In this document: piece after piece, positions 39,827-51,550 of the stretch
Numbering within the stretch: position 1 is the first letter of the stretch
Layout of the letters: each line of letters opens with the position of its first letter
DNA from: Uloborus plumipes
Lineage: Eukaryota > Arthropoda > Arachnida > Araneae > Uloboridae
Length of the DNA stretch: 64,000 nt
NCBI GenBank assembly: GCA_038373865.1
Contig: JAXGGA010002331.1
Coordinates: forward strand, 60,836-124,835
Direction of reading: 5' to 3'
The notes under the pieces: model-generated
Database searches by the model: none
The model's input: only the letters and a program-made list of their open reading frames with translations
What the model was told of the DNA's origin: nothing
Position numbers and translations under genes: made by a program

Positions 39827-39987
39827 TACAGTCGAACCTCGTTAAAACGAACTCAAAGGGGCCTTTAAAATCAGTTTATCTTGTAAGACAATAATACACA
39901 GCAAACAATATAAAGGGGATCGGCAACGTAGTTCGTCCAAGCAGTACTTCGGTTCAAGCGTGTGTGAATTTACTAGGTTCGAATGTA
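39827..39987. mobile_element. Tigger-type MITE, 157 bp
   Basis: Bases 39829-39985 begin CAGTCGAACCTCGTTAAAAC and end TTTACTAGGTTCGAATG, flanked by TA. Related to worn sequence at 14.27-14.41 kb. Confidence 0.55.
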
Positions 39988-40004
39988 TTTGAAAATAGAG
40001 GGCA

Positions 40005-40225
40005 GTGGTGGATCGATTGGGGAGGCGTCAGACTCGTAACCGGAAGGTCCCGGGTTCGATGTTAGACATTCAAAGATCCGCCGTGTTCACTAATGGTTAC
40101 TATGGCACGTTTAACATAGGTCTTGGTCACAAAGTCCCCCAACTAAATTAATACCTCTGAGGGACCAGTGGTCAGGGGGTTGGTCTAAATCAACTCAAAA
40201 AATAAAATAAATAAATAAAAACAGA
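40005..40225 (+). mobile_element. tRNA-derived SINE
   Basis: Box A-like TGGTGGATCGATTGGGGAGG and box B-like CCCGGGTTCGATGTT lie about 35 bases apart, followed by a unique body and an A-rich AAATAAATAAATAAAAA tail. This layout is that of a polymerase III SINE. The target duplication is not clear. Confidence 0.6.
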
Positions 40226-40385
40226 GCGCTCTTTAAGGCTCAGAACTATCGCACGAGATGTATACTTTTACGTTCCACATTTTCCTGTGCTTTCGATTTT
40301 GCTTGTGTAACTATTATTGTGTTTACTTTATTTTGCGTGTTTCTATCGAACCGGTAATGGTTCTTTCTGCTGTTTGCTGGAACGT

Positions 40386-40442
40386 GATTTCATGTTGTCT
40401 GGTTAGACTTTCTGACTTCACCTGTTCGAATCCGAGCATGGG
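40386..40442 (+). pseudogene. Decayed tRNA-Glu copy
   Basis: Corresponds to the tRNA-Glu at 5105-5176 and its flanks, but has lost about 15 bases spread over the D and anticodon arms, so no cloverleaf can form. The T arm TTCGAATCCGAGCATGGGA is still recognisable. Confidence 0.7.
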
Positions 40443-40445
40443 ATG

Positions 40446-40517
40446 GAGGTTCTATGGTTTAATGGTTAGCACTCTGGACTTTGAATCCAGCGATCAGAGT
40501 TCAAATCTCGGTGGAAA
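40446..40517 (+). pseudogene. tRNA-Gln (UUG) copy, probably inactive
   Basis: Matches the gene at 5180-5251. The anticodon arm is intact with TTG, but the acceptor (GGTTCTA against TGGAAAC) is mismatched, the D arm has changed (GGTTTAATGG) and the T stem is damaged (TCAGAG against CTCGG). Flanking DNA for about 100 bases upstream and 170 downstream is also shared with 5.0-5.5 kb, so this is a segmental copy. Confidence 0.7.
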
Positions 40518-40689
40518 CTTCAATTTTTACCCTCAAATCTCTTTTATGATCTATTTTTTAGAAAACTTAATAATGTAAAATTAAAAAATTATTAAATTGA
40601 AGTTATAAGTAGTTTGATGGGGTACAGAAGCTATTTCTTCACCATCTTTTTATTTTCCAAGATGATGTAGAAATAAATCAAAACACAGG

Positions 40690-42985
40690 TGATAAGTTCA
40701 TATTAAACAGAAACAAGACGATAAAGAAATGCACTTATCATGCAACTACATGACTAGTGTATAAGAATGAAAATTTTCAAGTTGGTAGAAATCGAACGAT
40801 TCGTAATTGAATCGGCTGAGAGCAAAAACCACTTCAGTCAAAAAATTTCAAAAATTCGTTTTCTATGGAAACGATCTCTGGAAAGCAAGATGCGTGTTGA
40901 CTGCAAAAACCGTACCAATCAAGTTAGTAGTTCGAAAGTTACGGGGCCTCCCTTCTGAACGTTGAGCACAGAAATGACGTGAGTCCAGTGACTGACGTTG
41001 TTTATGCACCCAACGCTAGAACGAGCATGACTTTCTAAGGGCGCGCATTCGTTCCCAACGATCAGATTTCGGTACTATTAAGAGGACGATACGTAAACAT
41101 GATCGGATTTACACACCTAAAGCACTAACGCAGCCAGAATTTTCTTGGTGAGGGGGGGGGGGTGATCAAAACAATCTTTTCTCGAGTAAAAGACTACTGT
41201 ATTAGATTTTCAACAATGTTTAAACCAAAGTCTATGGGTGTTGTACCTATCTCCCCTTCGCTGCACCACACTGACCTGATGAATATGAAGAGTTGTGTGC
41301 TCAAACCAGTAACAGCGTTCACTTCACCAAGCTACTCTCTTTGGACAGAAACAAATTTGATGATTGGTGGAAGGACTTATACAAAAAAGAAAAAAAAGCT
41401 TAAACAGAGAATGGCGAGGGGAAAATGTGCAGAAAGAGACAAAATTTAAGTTTACCCCCACTCGATACAAGGAGTTCCCCCATAGCTTTAAGGGAAAAGG
41501 GGTTATCGCGGCACATAATTTCTTTGATTGGAGCTTGCTAAGCTGCTGAAGCTTACTTCCCGAAAAGTCGCTTTTGCTTCAAGCCATGCCTATCCTTCAG
41601 GGCACGTTCCAACCAACATAAATAAAATGGAAAATATCAAGAAGGTGATTGTATGTATTCCTGAAAAATTTTTGTGATGAACTATTTACCTGATCAAAGA
41701 CTTCACATGATGGCAGAACATGATCTATTTTAAGAGATGTACATACCCATATTTTCTTTTGTTCCTCTTTTATTGGTGTAGATATAGCAATCGCTTCTCA
41801 ATTTTTGTAATAACCTTCCACTGTTGTTGATAACCCATATTCCTTATACTGTAAAGTTTTAAAGTTCTTTATTTCTTTTGAAATTTCGTAATTTTTTTAA
41901 CGATGTATGAGTAAAATTGATCTGTTCTTAGAGCTTAATAATTTTTTGAAGTCATGTGTCACAATAATAAAGCAAGAGCTACTTCATATCTGATGAAATC
42001 ATAAATAAATATAAACTTTTAATGTATGATAACTTTTTTCCCCAAGTGTAAAAGCCTATTGAGTGCAAAAACAACATCAGTCCAAATTACATTTTCAATT
42101 TTCCTGAGCCCGATTTAGATTGAATCTATGTAGTTTTTGCATGATAGCAATATACATGCATGTTATGATGCAGGAAAAAAAGAATTGTTCAATTATTTGA
42201 AAATTTGGAGGAGCTATGACGTTTTTTCTCTCTCCTGAAAAATTTGAAATTCTTGACTGATGTTTTTTTTGCACTCACCGATTCAATTGCAAGAACATAA
42301 TTTGAGTTCAAGAAGTTTTTTTTTTTTTTTAGTCAAAATAAAGAGATTATTATTTGTCATCAGCGGGGAAAAAAAGGGGGGGGGTATTGGACAGCTGCAA
42401 TTAAACCAAAATAAATACAAATTTTCCAGATCGTCCAGATGTAGCAGCTTTAGACTTGTGCTTGATTTAAATATGCTGCAACTATTGTGTAAGCTAGAAA
42501 TAATAAATAATTTTTCACGTTTTATTTCATTATAAATTCAGGTATCCAATTCGTTCCAACTATCCCCTATTAACATCGTTCACTATTACTTTTAGTTTCA
42601 GTTCAAAAGTATGAGATTGCAATTCTGGTCAATTTTCATTCATTTGGGACGAGGTTAGACAGACTAACGGTAGAATAACACAGCATCTCAAAAGTCCAAT
42701 AGTTATTAAAAATTTGAAGATTGATATATATGGTGTGAGATAAAATATGTTAAGCAGATAAAATTGTAGATAATTTTACAGATAAAATGTGCACGTAAAT
42801 ACGGTAATAAAACTTATTATAAGGCCGCAACTTCAGATATTGATAAATATTGCACTAAAAATATTCCTGCAACATAATTTAACGCAACAAAATCCCAACT
42901 TAAGGTATGTTGAGCTTATGTGATTTACCAGTAAAGGCAGTCAAAAGTTAAAAAGTAGGAAGAGAGAAAAAAAATATTCTCAAAA
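40690..42985. other. Intergenic or 5' intron DNA; nothing recognised
   Basis: G runs at about 41150-41161 and 42377-42386. The open frames near 41.2-41.5 kb have no motif I know. Nothing is supported. Confidence 0.4.
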
Positions 42986-43284
42986 TAACTAGGGAGATTT
43001 GACCACACGAGATTTAACCACACGTGATCGGGTCACACGAGAGGTTTGACCCACCCTCTCTTTTCATATTTAAACATTTATTTGACTGGTGACCCTCATA
43101 CTATATAGCAAGGTACCTAGTAGAACCAAAAGTTAATTCTAGTTTTCAGCGATTTTGAAGTAGAATCAAGACGCAATTGTATATGATGCCTTTTTCTAGC
43201 AAAAAAAAAAAAAAGTTTTTTTTTTTTTTTTTTTTTTTAATTACAAGTTCATGTCTGATAGGCTCCTCGTCATTAACATAAACA

Positions 43285-43440
43285 AAATTTGTACCTCAGA
43301 ACCAGACTAACGTAAGTCCATTTTCGTCATTTTTCAGTAGAGGGGAAAAACGATGTATTCGACAATCGTTTTTCCCCTCTACCGAAAAATGACGAAAATG
43401 GACTTAGTTAGTCTGGTTCTGAGGTACAGAAATAAGACTC
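43285..43440. mobile_element. Stand-alone palindromic MITE (GTACCTCAGAACC family)
   Basis: Arms of about 70 bases, GTACCTCAGAACCAGACTAA, ATTTTCGTCATTTTTC, AGAGGGGAAAAACGAT, with their complement; the centre is near 43360. The same palindrome is the core of the 8311-9374 element, and single arms occur at 21.98, 28.82 and, worn, 22.23 and 28.65 kb. Confidence 0.75.
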
Positions 43441-43613
43441 GAACTACTGTTTTTTTTTTTCTTTTTCTTTTCTTCTGAATTTGATGTTTTCTAATTCTTA
43501 TTTTTAATAATTTTTTATTAGCTTCACATGTGGGTTTGTACGTAACTCTGAATAAAAGATAAAAAACACGTTCTTTAAAAGTATGAAAGTAATATATTTT
43601 ATACTATTATTGA

Positions 43614-45181
43614 TACACTAGGTGGCCAAAAGTATCCGGACACTTTCAAAAATTCACATTTTTACATATAGCTTGATAAATAAGTGATCAATTGTTCTTT
43701 AACTTTAGTCATACAAAATATAGGCTTTACCGAACATTTCCAAGTTGAAATTAAATTACCCTTGCATTTGGGGGACGATAAGAAGGGGGGTCGAAAGAAT
43801 AACCGCTTTTTGACCCTAACTCTTTGAAAATAGCTCGGAATAAGCTATGCATTTCAGTAATTAATTAGCATACTATGTATAATTACTATATAAATTTAAA
43901 TGAACGTACCACTCTTACTTCCGAAGATATGAAACATTTTTTAAAAAACGGCAATTTTATTTGATGGGTTTTGGCTCATAACACGCAGAGTTTTTAATCA
44001 AACCTTATCAAAACTTCAGGAAAGATGAAAAAATACAAGAGAAAGAACATACTAAAACGGTTTTTAAAAATATTAAAAATCCGATGAGATATGAACGTTA
44101 AAAGGAAAAAAAAATTCACGGCGCATGCGCGAACGACAGAAATTTATAACTACAAAAATATTGTAGCCTGGTATATACTGCATCTTATAAAAAAAGTTCC
44201 AGTTGAATATCATGAAAATTGAAAAAGATATCAGCGATCTAGTGAGCTGTATTTCATTCATTCGCAGACAATACATACATAGTGAGGGTCTGTCTACAAA
44301 GAGCTATTTTTAAAATAAAGGTTATTTCGTCATCGTTCAAAACCAACGTTTCAGGGGGTGTCTGGATACTTTTGGCCACCTACTTATAAGGTCTTTTTTT
44401 CCGAATGGGCGAAATGTGACTTCTATGCCAAATATAAATTTTTAAACAGTATACAATTTAACATTGAAAAATATGCTCGATTGTCCCCACACTATTTGTA
44501 AACATCCCCTCTCCATTTATGAATTGTCTGCAAATGAATGAATTACAGCTCACTTGATCGCTGATATCTTTTTCAATTTTTACGATATTCAACTGGAACT
44601 TTTTTTATAAGATGCAGTATACACCAGGCTACAATATTTTTGTAGTTATAAATTTCTTTCTTTCGCGCATGCGCCGTGAAAAATTATTTCCTTTTAACGT
44701 TCATATCTCATCGGATTTTTAATATTTTTAAAAACCGTTTTAGTATGTTCTTTCTCTTGTATTTTGTCATCTTTCCTGAAGTTTTGATAAGGTTTGATCA
44801 AAAACTCTGCGTGTTATGAGCAAAAACCCTTCAAATAAAATTGCCGTTTTTTAAAAAATGTTTCATATCTTCGGAAGTAAGAGTGGTACGTTCATTTGAA
44901 TTTGTATAGTAATTATACATAGTATGCTAATTAATTACTGAAATGCATAGCTTATTCCGAGCTATTTTCAAAGAGTTATGGTCAAAAAGCGGTTTTTCTT
45001 TCGACCCCCCTTTTTATCGTCCCCCAAATGCAAGGGTAATTTAATTTCAACTTGGAAATGTTCGGTGAAGAATATATTTTTTATGACTAAAGTTAAAGAA
45101 CAATTGATCACTTATTTCTCGAGTCATATCTAAAAATGTAAATTTTTGAAAGTGTCCGGATACTTTTGGCCACATAGTGTA
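43614..45181. mobile_element. 1564-bp palindromic Tc1/mariner-type element
   Basis: Outer ends CACTAGGTGGCCAAAAGTAT and ATACTTTTGGCCACATAGTG are inverted, with TA on both sides (43614-43615 and 45180-45181). The GTGGCCAAAAGTAT end is typical of Tc1/mariner. The arms (43616 to about 44275, and about 44520 to 45179) match over 650 bases. The loop holds a third end, GGATACTTTTGGCCACCTA at 44363-44382. So the element looks like two head-to-head deleted copies. Confidence 0.8.
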
Positions 45182-46271
45182 GTAATGGCTAAACTATATT
45201 ACATGCTGATATATTTTAGTGTTTCAGTTGTTTGTAACTCTGAATAAAAGATAAAATTCACGTTCTTTGCAAAGATAAAAGTAATATATTTAATACTATT
45301 ATTATTACTAAAGGCTAAAATACATTACGTGTTGATGCATTATAAATGCATGCAAACTAAGCGGATCTTCAATAGTTTTGAAACTTCTTTTTAATTTAAT
45401 TTACTCTAAAAGATTAATTTTTAGTTTTTAAACTTTATTTAGGATTATTTATTTGTACTGTATTTTAATTTCAGTTGTCTTCTAACTCCCGTAACTTCCT
45501 GTTTTCCTTTATGGCAACAAAGACGTTTTCATCTAGTTTTGTATTTTACCTGCTGTATTGGAAATAAAAAAAAACACATGAACAAAATTAAATTGAATTA
45601 TTAGTGCACTCTGATTTATATACTAAAAGACTGCACCCTTTTTTTTCTCACTTTTTATATTTGTGTGTTTTTTGATTGTTTTGCTAAAATGGTCAGTAAG
45701 AGAGATTTGACCCACCTCAATTCCAGGAAGTTTGACCCGGGTCAATTCTCCTCATATATTGTAGTATCATTTGATGGTATAACAACTTGTAAGTTGTTTT
45801 CAACATTTAATTTGTTTGGAAAAGACATGTTTTTAATTCAAATGAGAGAGTTTTTTTTTTTTTTTAAACTTGAAATCGCTCCCTCAATATTCATTTGAAG
45901 CATTATCTGTAAAAATGCATTATTCTCATCAAACTCAACCCAACCGAAACTCGCGTTTATCATTTGGTTAGCAAATTTATTAAAATAATCAACTCGTCTT
46001 TACTTTCCTCAATTATTTGCAAAATTTCTTTATTTTATTGTAACTAAAACATTGTAACTTTTATTTTACAGTATAAAAATCAATAAAATAATTACCTAGG
46101 AGAGTCAAATGTTGTAAAAAGCTTACCAAATCAGGAATTTTCATATACCTCTCTAAAACAGATGTCGATAAGCTTCCTCACTCAATGATCAGTAGAGACA
46201 CAAAAAGATTTGCATTGAAAATGAAATTTGAATTAACAATCATACTGTCTACAAATTCAAACTAAATTTAT

Positions 46272-46793
46272 TTAACCCATTAATGCCTAGCGTCCCTTTT
46301 TAGGGACGGTCCAAAAAAGGGTCTGAATTTCCCCAAAATGAACATTTCAACCAAATAATAGTGTTCAATGAGTACCTTGGTATTGTTTCAATTCGTTATT
46401 CACAGATTGCAGCACAAAACCATTGTAAAGTGTGTTCTGTAGCAGTTTTAACATGACCTTTGTCAAAAATGACATCGTTCACAATCTCAAGAAAATAGCC
46501 AAGTTTTCAAAGTTATTCCTAGCTTTCCAGTTTATGTTAATTGCTGATTTTATGTCTTCTTATAAAATGTCTGTTTAAATATTATATCGTAGGCAGAAAA
46601 AAAAATTTTGTAAACAAAGTATATACCCTCTGGGGTCTATCATAACTTTTAAGGGACGATTCTTCTTTCCTTAATAAAAAAGTTATTTTTTACATAATAT
46701 TTTTTTTATTATTTTTCCTGTCCATTAAACACTGTTTGTAACCAGTATACAAAATATCTTTGGAAAACAAAATGCCAGGCATTAATGGGTTAA
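46272..46793. mobile_element. TTAA-type MITE, 514 bp (CCCATTAATGCC family, copy 2)
   Basis: Bases 46276-46789 run from CCCATTAATGCCTAGCGTCC to CCAGGCATTAATGGG, flanked by TTAA. It shares end and internal blocks with 30439-30660, which looks like a shortened derivative. Confidence 0.82.
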
Positions 46794-47115
46794 ATATTTA
46801 TGGTATTTCTTTAGACGTTAATACTGCCGGTACCTTGTAATATCATTTGATTAGACATCTAGTTATTTCTGAGTCATTTTTTCCACTTTTATTCTCTATG
46901 GCTCAAACCTCCCTCAAGTGGAGAGGTTTGACCCGGTTTGGACAGTCTTGAAATATTGGTAATAGAAAACTTAAGTAGTTTGAATAAAAACTAATAGTGT
47001 AAAACGTTGCCAGACCTCATAAAGAAACAAATTATGTCAATTTAGAAATTTCTAATGGTTAAAGAAAAATAGGAAAATGTGTTTTAAAAAGGGGTCAAAC
47101 CTCTCTCCTTTACAC

Positions 47116-48342
47116 CCTTCAAAAGATTTTCTCTCTATTTCGCTCTTTCCTTTACACAAGCAATGGGAATTTGTGGCCGAAAAACTCAGTAGAGGTCGAA
47201 GCAGAGTACATAACAAATCACGAAATAATTTTAAAAATTTATTTTTAGGATACATTTATACATTTAACATTAACAGTTTGCATAAGGCATATGGTAGAAA
47301 TGTCTTTTACAAAATTAAGACTCATGATTAAAAATTTCGTAAACAGTAAGAACTCACTACATTTCATTAATTAAAAGGAAACAAACTCGTGCTGAATGGA
47401 GTTTGACAAATGCGAAATGGTCAATGCAAAAATATTGTACACAAGCATGTAAAAATTGCAAAATGTAAATATTCTCTGTAAATTCCATATTATACTTTCA
47501 AATTTTGTTTAAAAGAAGTAACCATTCTAGTTCAATCTAATTTAGTAGCCTCATTTTCTTCTTAGAAATTGGCTGTAGAATCATATTATAAATGCCTTTG
47601 GTTAGAAAGTTTGTGAGTATCAGAGAATGCGATTACATTTGCTCTGAGAACCAATTTGAGGCGAGTAAAAATGTTTCAAAAGTAATTTTTCGCCCAATGA
47701 CATACAGTGCGGCGCATAGTTTAAATATTTGGAAGTAAAGATAATTATTCAACGGAAATCTTTCACATTTCTACTGTATGTGAGCTGTATGATCCTAAAT
47801 ATGTGCAAGTTTTGAAAACTATAACAGAAACGAAAGTTGGAAATTACAAGAGACATTTTTTTGTGATTAGGTTATTTTGTAATTTGTACAAATCATATTT
47901 TATGCAAAAAACAACAGAATTTTTTCAAAAAATTTAAATAAAAAATACTTTATCCATGTTTTATCAATTACAAACCATACTTTGCACCAATTACTTACAA
48001 CTTTGCAAGGTTGACATTCCTAAACCCTGAGAAGAAGATTAATGAGTTTTAAATTTATGCATGCGTGCAGCCATTTGAAGGCAACCTTGAAGGTCATTTG
48101 GTGGTGTATCTTGGGACAAAGTACATTCAGCCACCGTTCTTCCGGATTTGCGCGACAATCCGGAATTGCGCTGTGGTGACCTCAGACAGGAACGCGATGA
48201 CTACACAGCTCATTTTTTCTAGTCATGCATTAAATCCGCTCTCTCCAATTTTTCCCATTTTAAGAGAAGTGTGACAGAATGAAATTAGTCTAGAAACCCT
48301 GTATTGAAAAGGAGGGTTTAAGTTACATCAAGTGAGAAGCTA
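47116..48342. other. No gene recognised
   Basis: A CAGTGCGGCGCATAGTTTAA phrase at 47705 resembles a mariner-type end, but no partner was found. Nothing else is supported. Confidence 0.4.
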
Positions 48343-48920
48343 TACAGTGAACTCTCACTTATACACCGCCTCATTTATGCGCCTTTTTCACTTATACGAC
48401 AATTTTTAATGGTCCCAGCACATTCCCATAGCATAATAATGATAATATCAATCGTTTATGCGTCGCTCAAAAGATAAATATTTCACATATGCGCCGAATT
48501 TTTCGTAAAATGTAAAAAGTTTAATTTATTTTTTTTTTTTTTAAACAAGCATGTTTCTTCACTTTCCTCTTTAACCTTTCGCCTTTATTGCTCACGGAAG
48601 ACCTTTTTTCCGCATGAACTAGAGTTCGGAGAGGGACAATTATCTATTATGTATCGTTTTGTGTCGTTTTAAAGGGAACAATTTTTGCTTAGGTACGCTA
48701 CAATTTTTGTTTTCTCTTTATCATTGTAGTTACGTTACAGTAATTGCCAAACCGTAGTAATACGTCCTTTTTCTAAAAAAACATTGTTATTCATGCTCTC
48801 ATTAGAACTTGTGTTACGTTTTACACCTTTTACTAGTCTTGCTCGCTTATGCGTCTCTCTCACTTATGCGCCTTTTTCTGTTAGTCCCTTGGGCCGGCGC
48901 ATAAGTGAGAGTTCACTGTA
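48343..48920. mobile_element. Tigger/mariner-type MITE, 574 bp (CAGTGA family, copy 2)
   Basis: Bases 48345-48918 run from CAGTGAACTCTCACTTATAC to AAGTGAGAGTTCACTG with TA on both sides, and follow the copy at 13141-13679 along its whole length apart from small insertions. Confidence 0.8.
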
Positions 48921-50400
48921 TCTGAAAAACTATTATAGCTAACAAGTCCATTCTGGAGTCAAATTGTAGCATATATTTAGTGTGGTTTTAGATGTGTTAA
49001 ATATGATGTTTGTCGGGAACGTGCTGTTTCATGGTTAAAATAGAGAAATGTACGAAAATGTAGCATTTGTGGGGATTTTCAAAAATGTTCCGGTTGCTAA
49101 GTCGAAAACTTAGAATTTGCATCTCGGTCGCAACTAATTAAAAAATAAAAATAATAAACTTACTACCCACACTTAATGCTACTGAGTTACTGTACAAAAT
49201 CTATATCAGTGGAATTCATTCAGCAAAGGTGACTAAGATAAAGCCACGAGGATGAGTAGGGGAGCCCCGATAAGAAATCGCTGGAGGTCACGCTGACCTC
49301 CTACAAGCGTCTTTATTCGCGGCGAAACTGTGTAACGTTTTGGCAGATTCGGAAAAGGTGTATCAATGTTGATTTCTTTTTTTTTTTTTTTCAAGAGACC
49401 TCCTTTTTCTTTTCATTAGTTGTAGCTACTTGTGCAATGTGCATTCTCATATTTTATCATTTGCTAAAACTCTGAGTGTCACTTGGTAAATTGAAAATTC
49501 CCCCAAGGGGTTGGTGAGAGAAACGAGTAGGGGCGGAGTCCCCAAGTATTCTATTTATAATGCTTGTATGTGTGTGCGTGTGTGTTTTTTTAGGAGGGGG
49601 GTAGTGTATGAATGCAATGCAATTTTATTGAATTTCTTATTATTTTTCATTTTATTTCTTAGATAGCTAGGGAGCTCCGAATCCCACTCACTGCCATTTA
49701 CCAACTACCGAAGATTGCCTCTTGATCTTATCCGATTCGAGAAGATTTAATGCGGCTGTTAAGTATAAAAATCATGTTAAAATGCGCAGCACAATTAGAA
49801 GAAAATAAAAATCTCGCTCCTCTCCTCTTAGAAAACAGAATTTCAGAAAAGAGCTCATGATGATTAGAATAATATTAAAATATCCACTGATGCCCGAAGA
49901 TAAAAATAACTTGCCAAAAATATAAATACCAAAATTAACAATAAAAAAATAATACTAATAAAAACAATTATCATGATTAAAACGCACAAAATATCATCCC
50001 TCCCTCAGGATCCAAATTAACTTGTACGAAGTTTCAGAGCTATAGGTGCTGTAATGCATAGTACAAAAGGCGCTTTTCAACGTTTGAAAATTCGTTTTTA
50101 AATTCATGATCTCTAGTAACATTTTGCCCTTTAGCTCCGGGCTTGAATTGAGTTCAGCCTAGGATTTTTGCTAAGTTAGAAGCCTTTATATCTACTGTTC
50201 TAATTGAGAAAATTGGAATAAGCATAATCTTAATAATAAGATAATTCGAATGACTCAAAGATAATTGAGACATTGGAGCCCTCGTCGTATTTTTGTATAG
50301 GGATTTATTTCGGTAACTATGTTGTTTTATGGTGACCCTATGCAATTGTATTTATAGTGCACCTCCGAAAAGTTGAGTAATGACAATGTTTCTCACTTTT
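48921..50400. other. No gene recognised
   Basis: AT-rich DNA with a T tract at 49378-49391 and a short GT-rich stretch near 49567. Nothing is supported. Confidence 0.4.
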
Positions 50401-50500
50401 CGGGTAATAGGAAAGGGTAATTGCGGCAGATTCGAGTTGGAATACTTTTGCAAAGTGTCTACCCAATCCAATTGTGTCAATTACCCTTTCCTATTACCCG
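50401..50500. mobile_element. 100-bp mini MITE with perfect 23-bp inverted ends
   Basis: CGGGTAATAGGAAAGGGTAA and TTACCCTTTCCTATTACCCG are perfect inverted repeats of 23 bases with a 54-base middle. No target duplication is evident. It creates two overlapping spurious open frames. Confidence 0.65.
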
Positions 50501-51272
50501 TAGGAAACAATGTATATATCGGAGATCAACTTACCAGAGACGAGCACTATTTTCCCTTCCCTTTCTTTATTTACGTATGCAAAGAGGACACATTAATTGC
50601 GCAGGCATTGGTGCCAAAAATTTAACACCAGTGAATTGAGATCTTCAATTTCTAATCATTCAAATCTTCCCATTTTTGCGAATACCAGAATTTTGTAGCA
50701 GCGATTACATAAGCGGTTACGCGTCAGATGCAAGAACTCATAGAACAGATATAGAGGAAACTTTCGTGATGGCCACAACAACTCGTAGGTGAAATGAAAC
50801 AGCCTGAATAAACGTTCATCGAGTGTAGCCCTTCTTACACACACCACTCCAAATCACGATTTCGATCCCAAGAGCTGATTTTTATTGAAATGAATGCCTT
50901 AAGATTCAAGCCGAACGTTTCAGACAAAATAGAGCATTGCAGAGTATTCATATTATGCTTCGCGTAGTCTGTACGTCCTTCAGAAAAGGAAGCGGTGGGA
51001 AAACAAATTCCAGTCATTACGCAAACAGGTGTTTATTCAACTGTTTGCTAAGAAAGTAATTACGACCTATAAATGACTTTAAAAATGTTGCAATGAAGTT
51101 CCAGTAGCAGGATTTTGGAAACTTATAGATACTCTTAGTCAAATTGTGACTGTAAGCATATTTAAAAGAAATTGTGTTTTTAACATTTTGCCAGTGTCGC
51201 CCGAATCCAGTTTGGGCTACTAATACATGCAATATTTGTGATGCCCGAACTGAGTTCGGGCAGGAGAAAAAA

Positions 51273-51550
51273 TGAAGGGGCAAGTGGATAAAGGTGATAT
51301 GTGACATTTGAATTTCGCCGATTTACACAAATTCAAATTTGTGTGTGTTCAATTGTGTTGTTAACTCACAAACATAATTGAAGGGGGAAATGAATAAAGG
51401 TGATATGTGACAATTTTTTAAATTTCTAGAAAAAGCTTTCAAAAAAAAAAAATATATATATATATACATTGCCGTATCACCTTCATCCAGGGTAAAAAGT
51501 ATGTTTTTCCAAAAGTGTCACACATCACCTTTATCCACTTGCCCCTTCAA
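51273..51550. mobile_element. MITE (TGAAGGGGCAAG ends), uninterrupted copy
   Basis: Left end TGAAGGGGCAAGTGGATAAA, right end ATCCACTTGCCCCTTCA. It follows the outer element at 8208-9787 without the 1.3-kb insertion, thus giving the empty site GGTGATATGTGACATTTG near 51293. A TA run lies near 51455. Confidence 0.75.

Larger units (their letters stand above)
42990..47115. mobile_element. Possible large element with GGTTTGACCC subterminal units, filled with other insertions
   Basis: Units such as AGATTTGACCACACGAG, GAGAGGTTTGACCCACC (43040), AGAGATTTGACCCACCTC (45700), AAGTTTGACCCGGGTC (45730), GAGAGGTTTGACCCGG (46923) and, inverted, GGGGTCAAACCTCTCTCC (47087) cluster at both ends of a 4-kb stretch. 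This resembles the layout of the 29.3-kb Tigger relic. The stretch also holds three separate elements (43.3, 43.6 and 46.3 kb). No transposase was recognised, so the call is tentative. Confidence 0.4.

Noticed and set aside
41162..41549. Open frames of 95 and 61 codons
   Set aside because: No domain, no splice context and a lysine run from an A tract; nothing supports coding.
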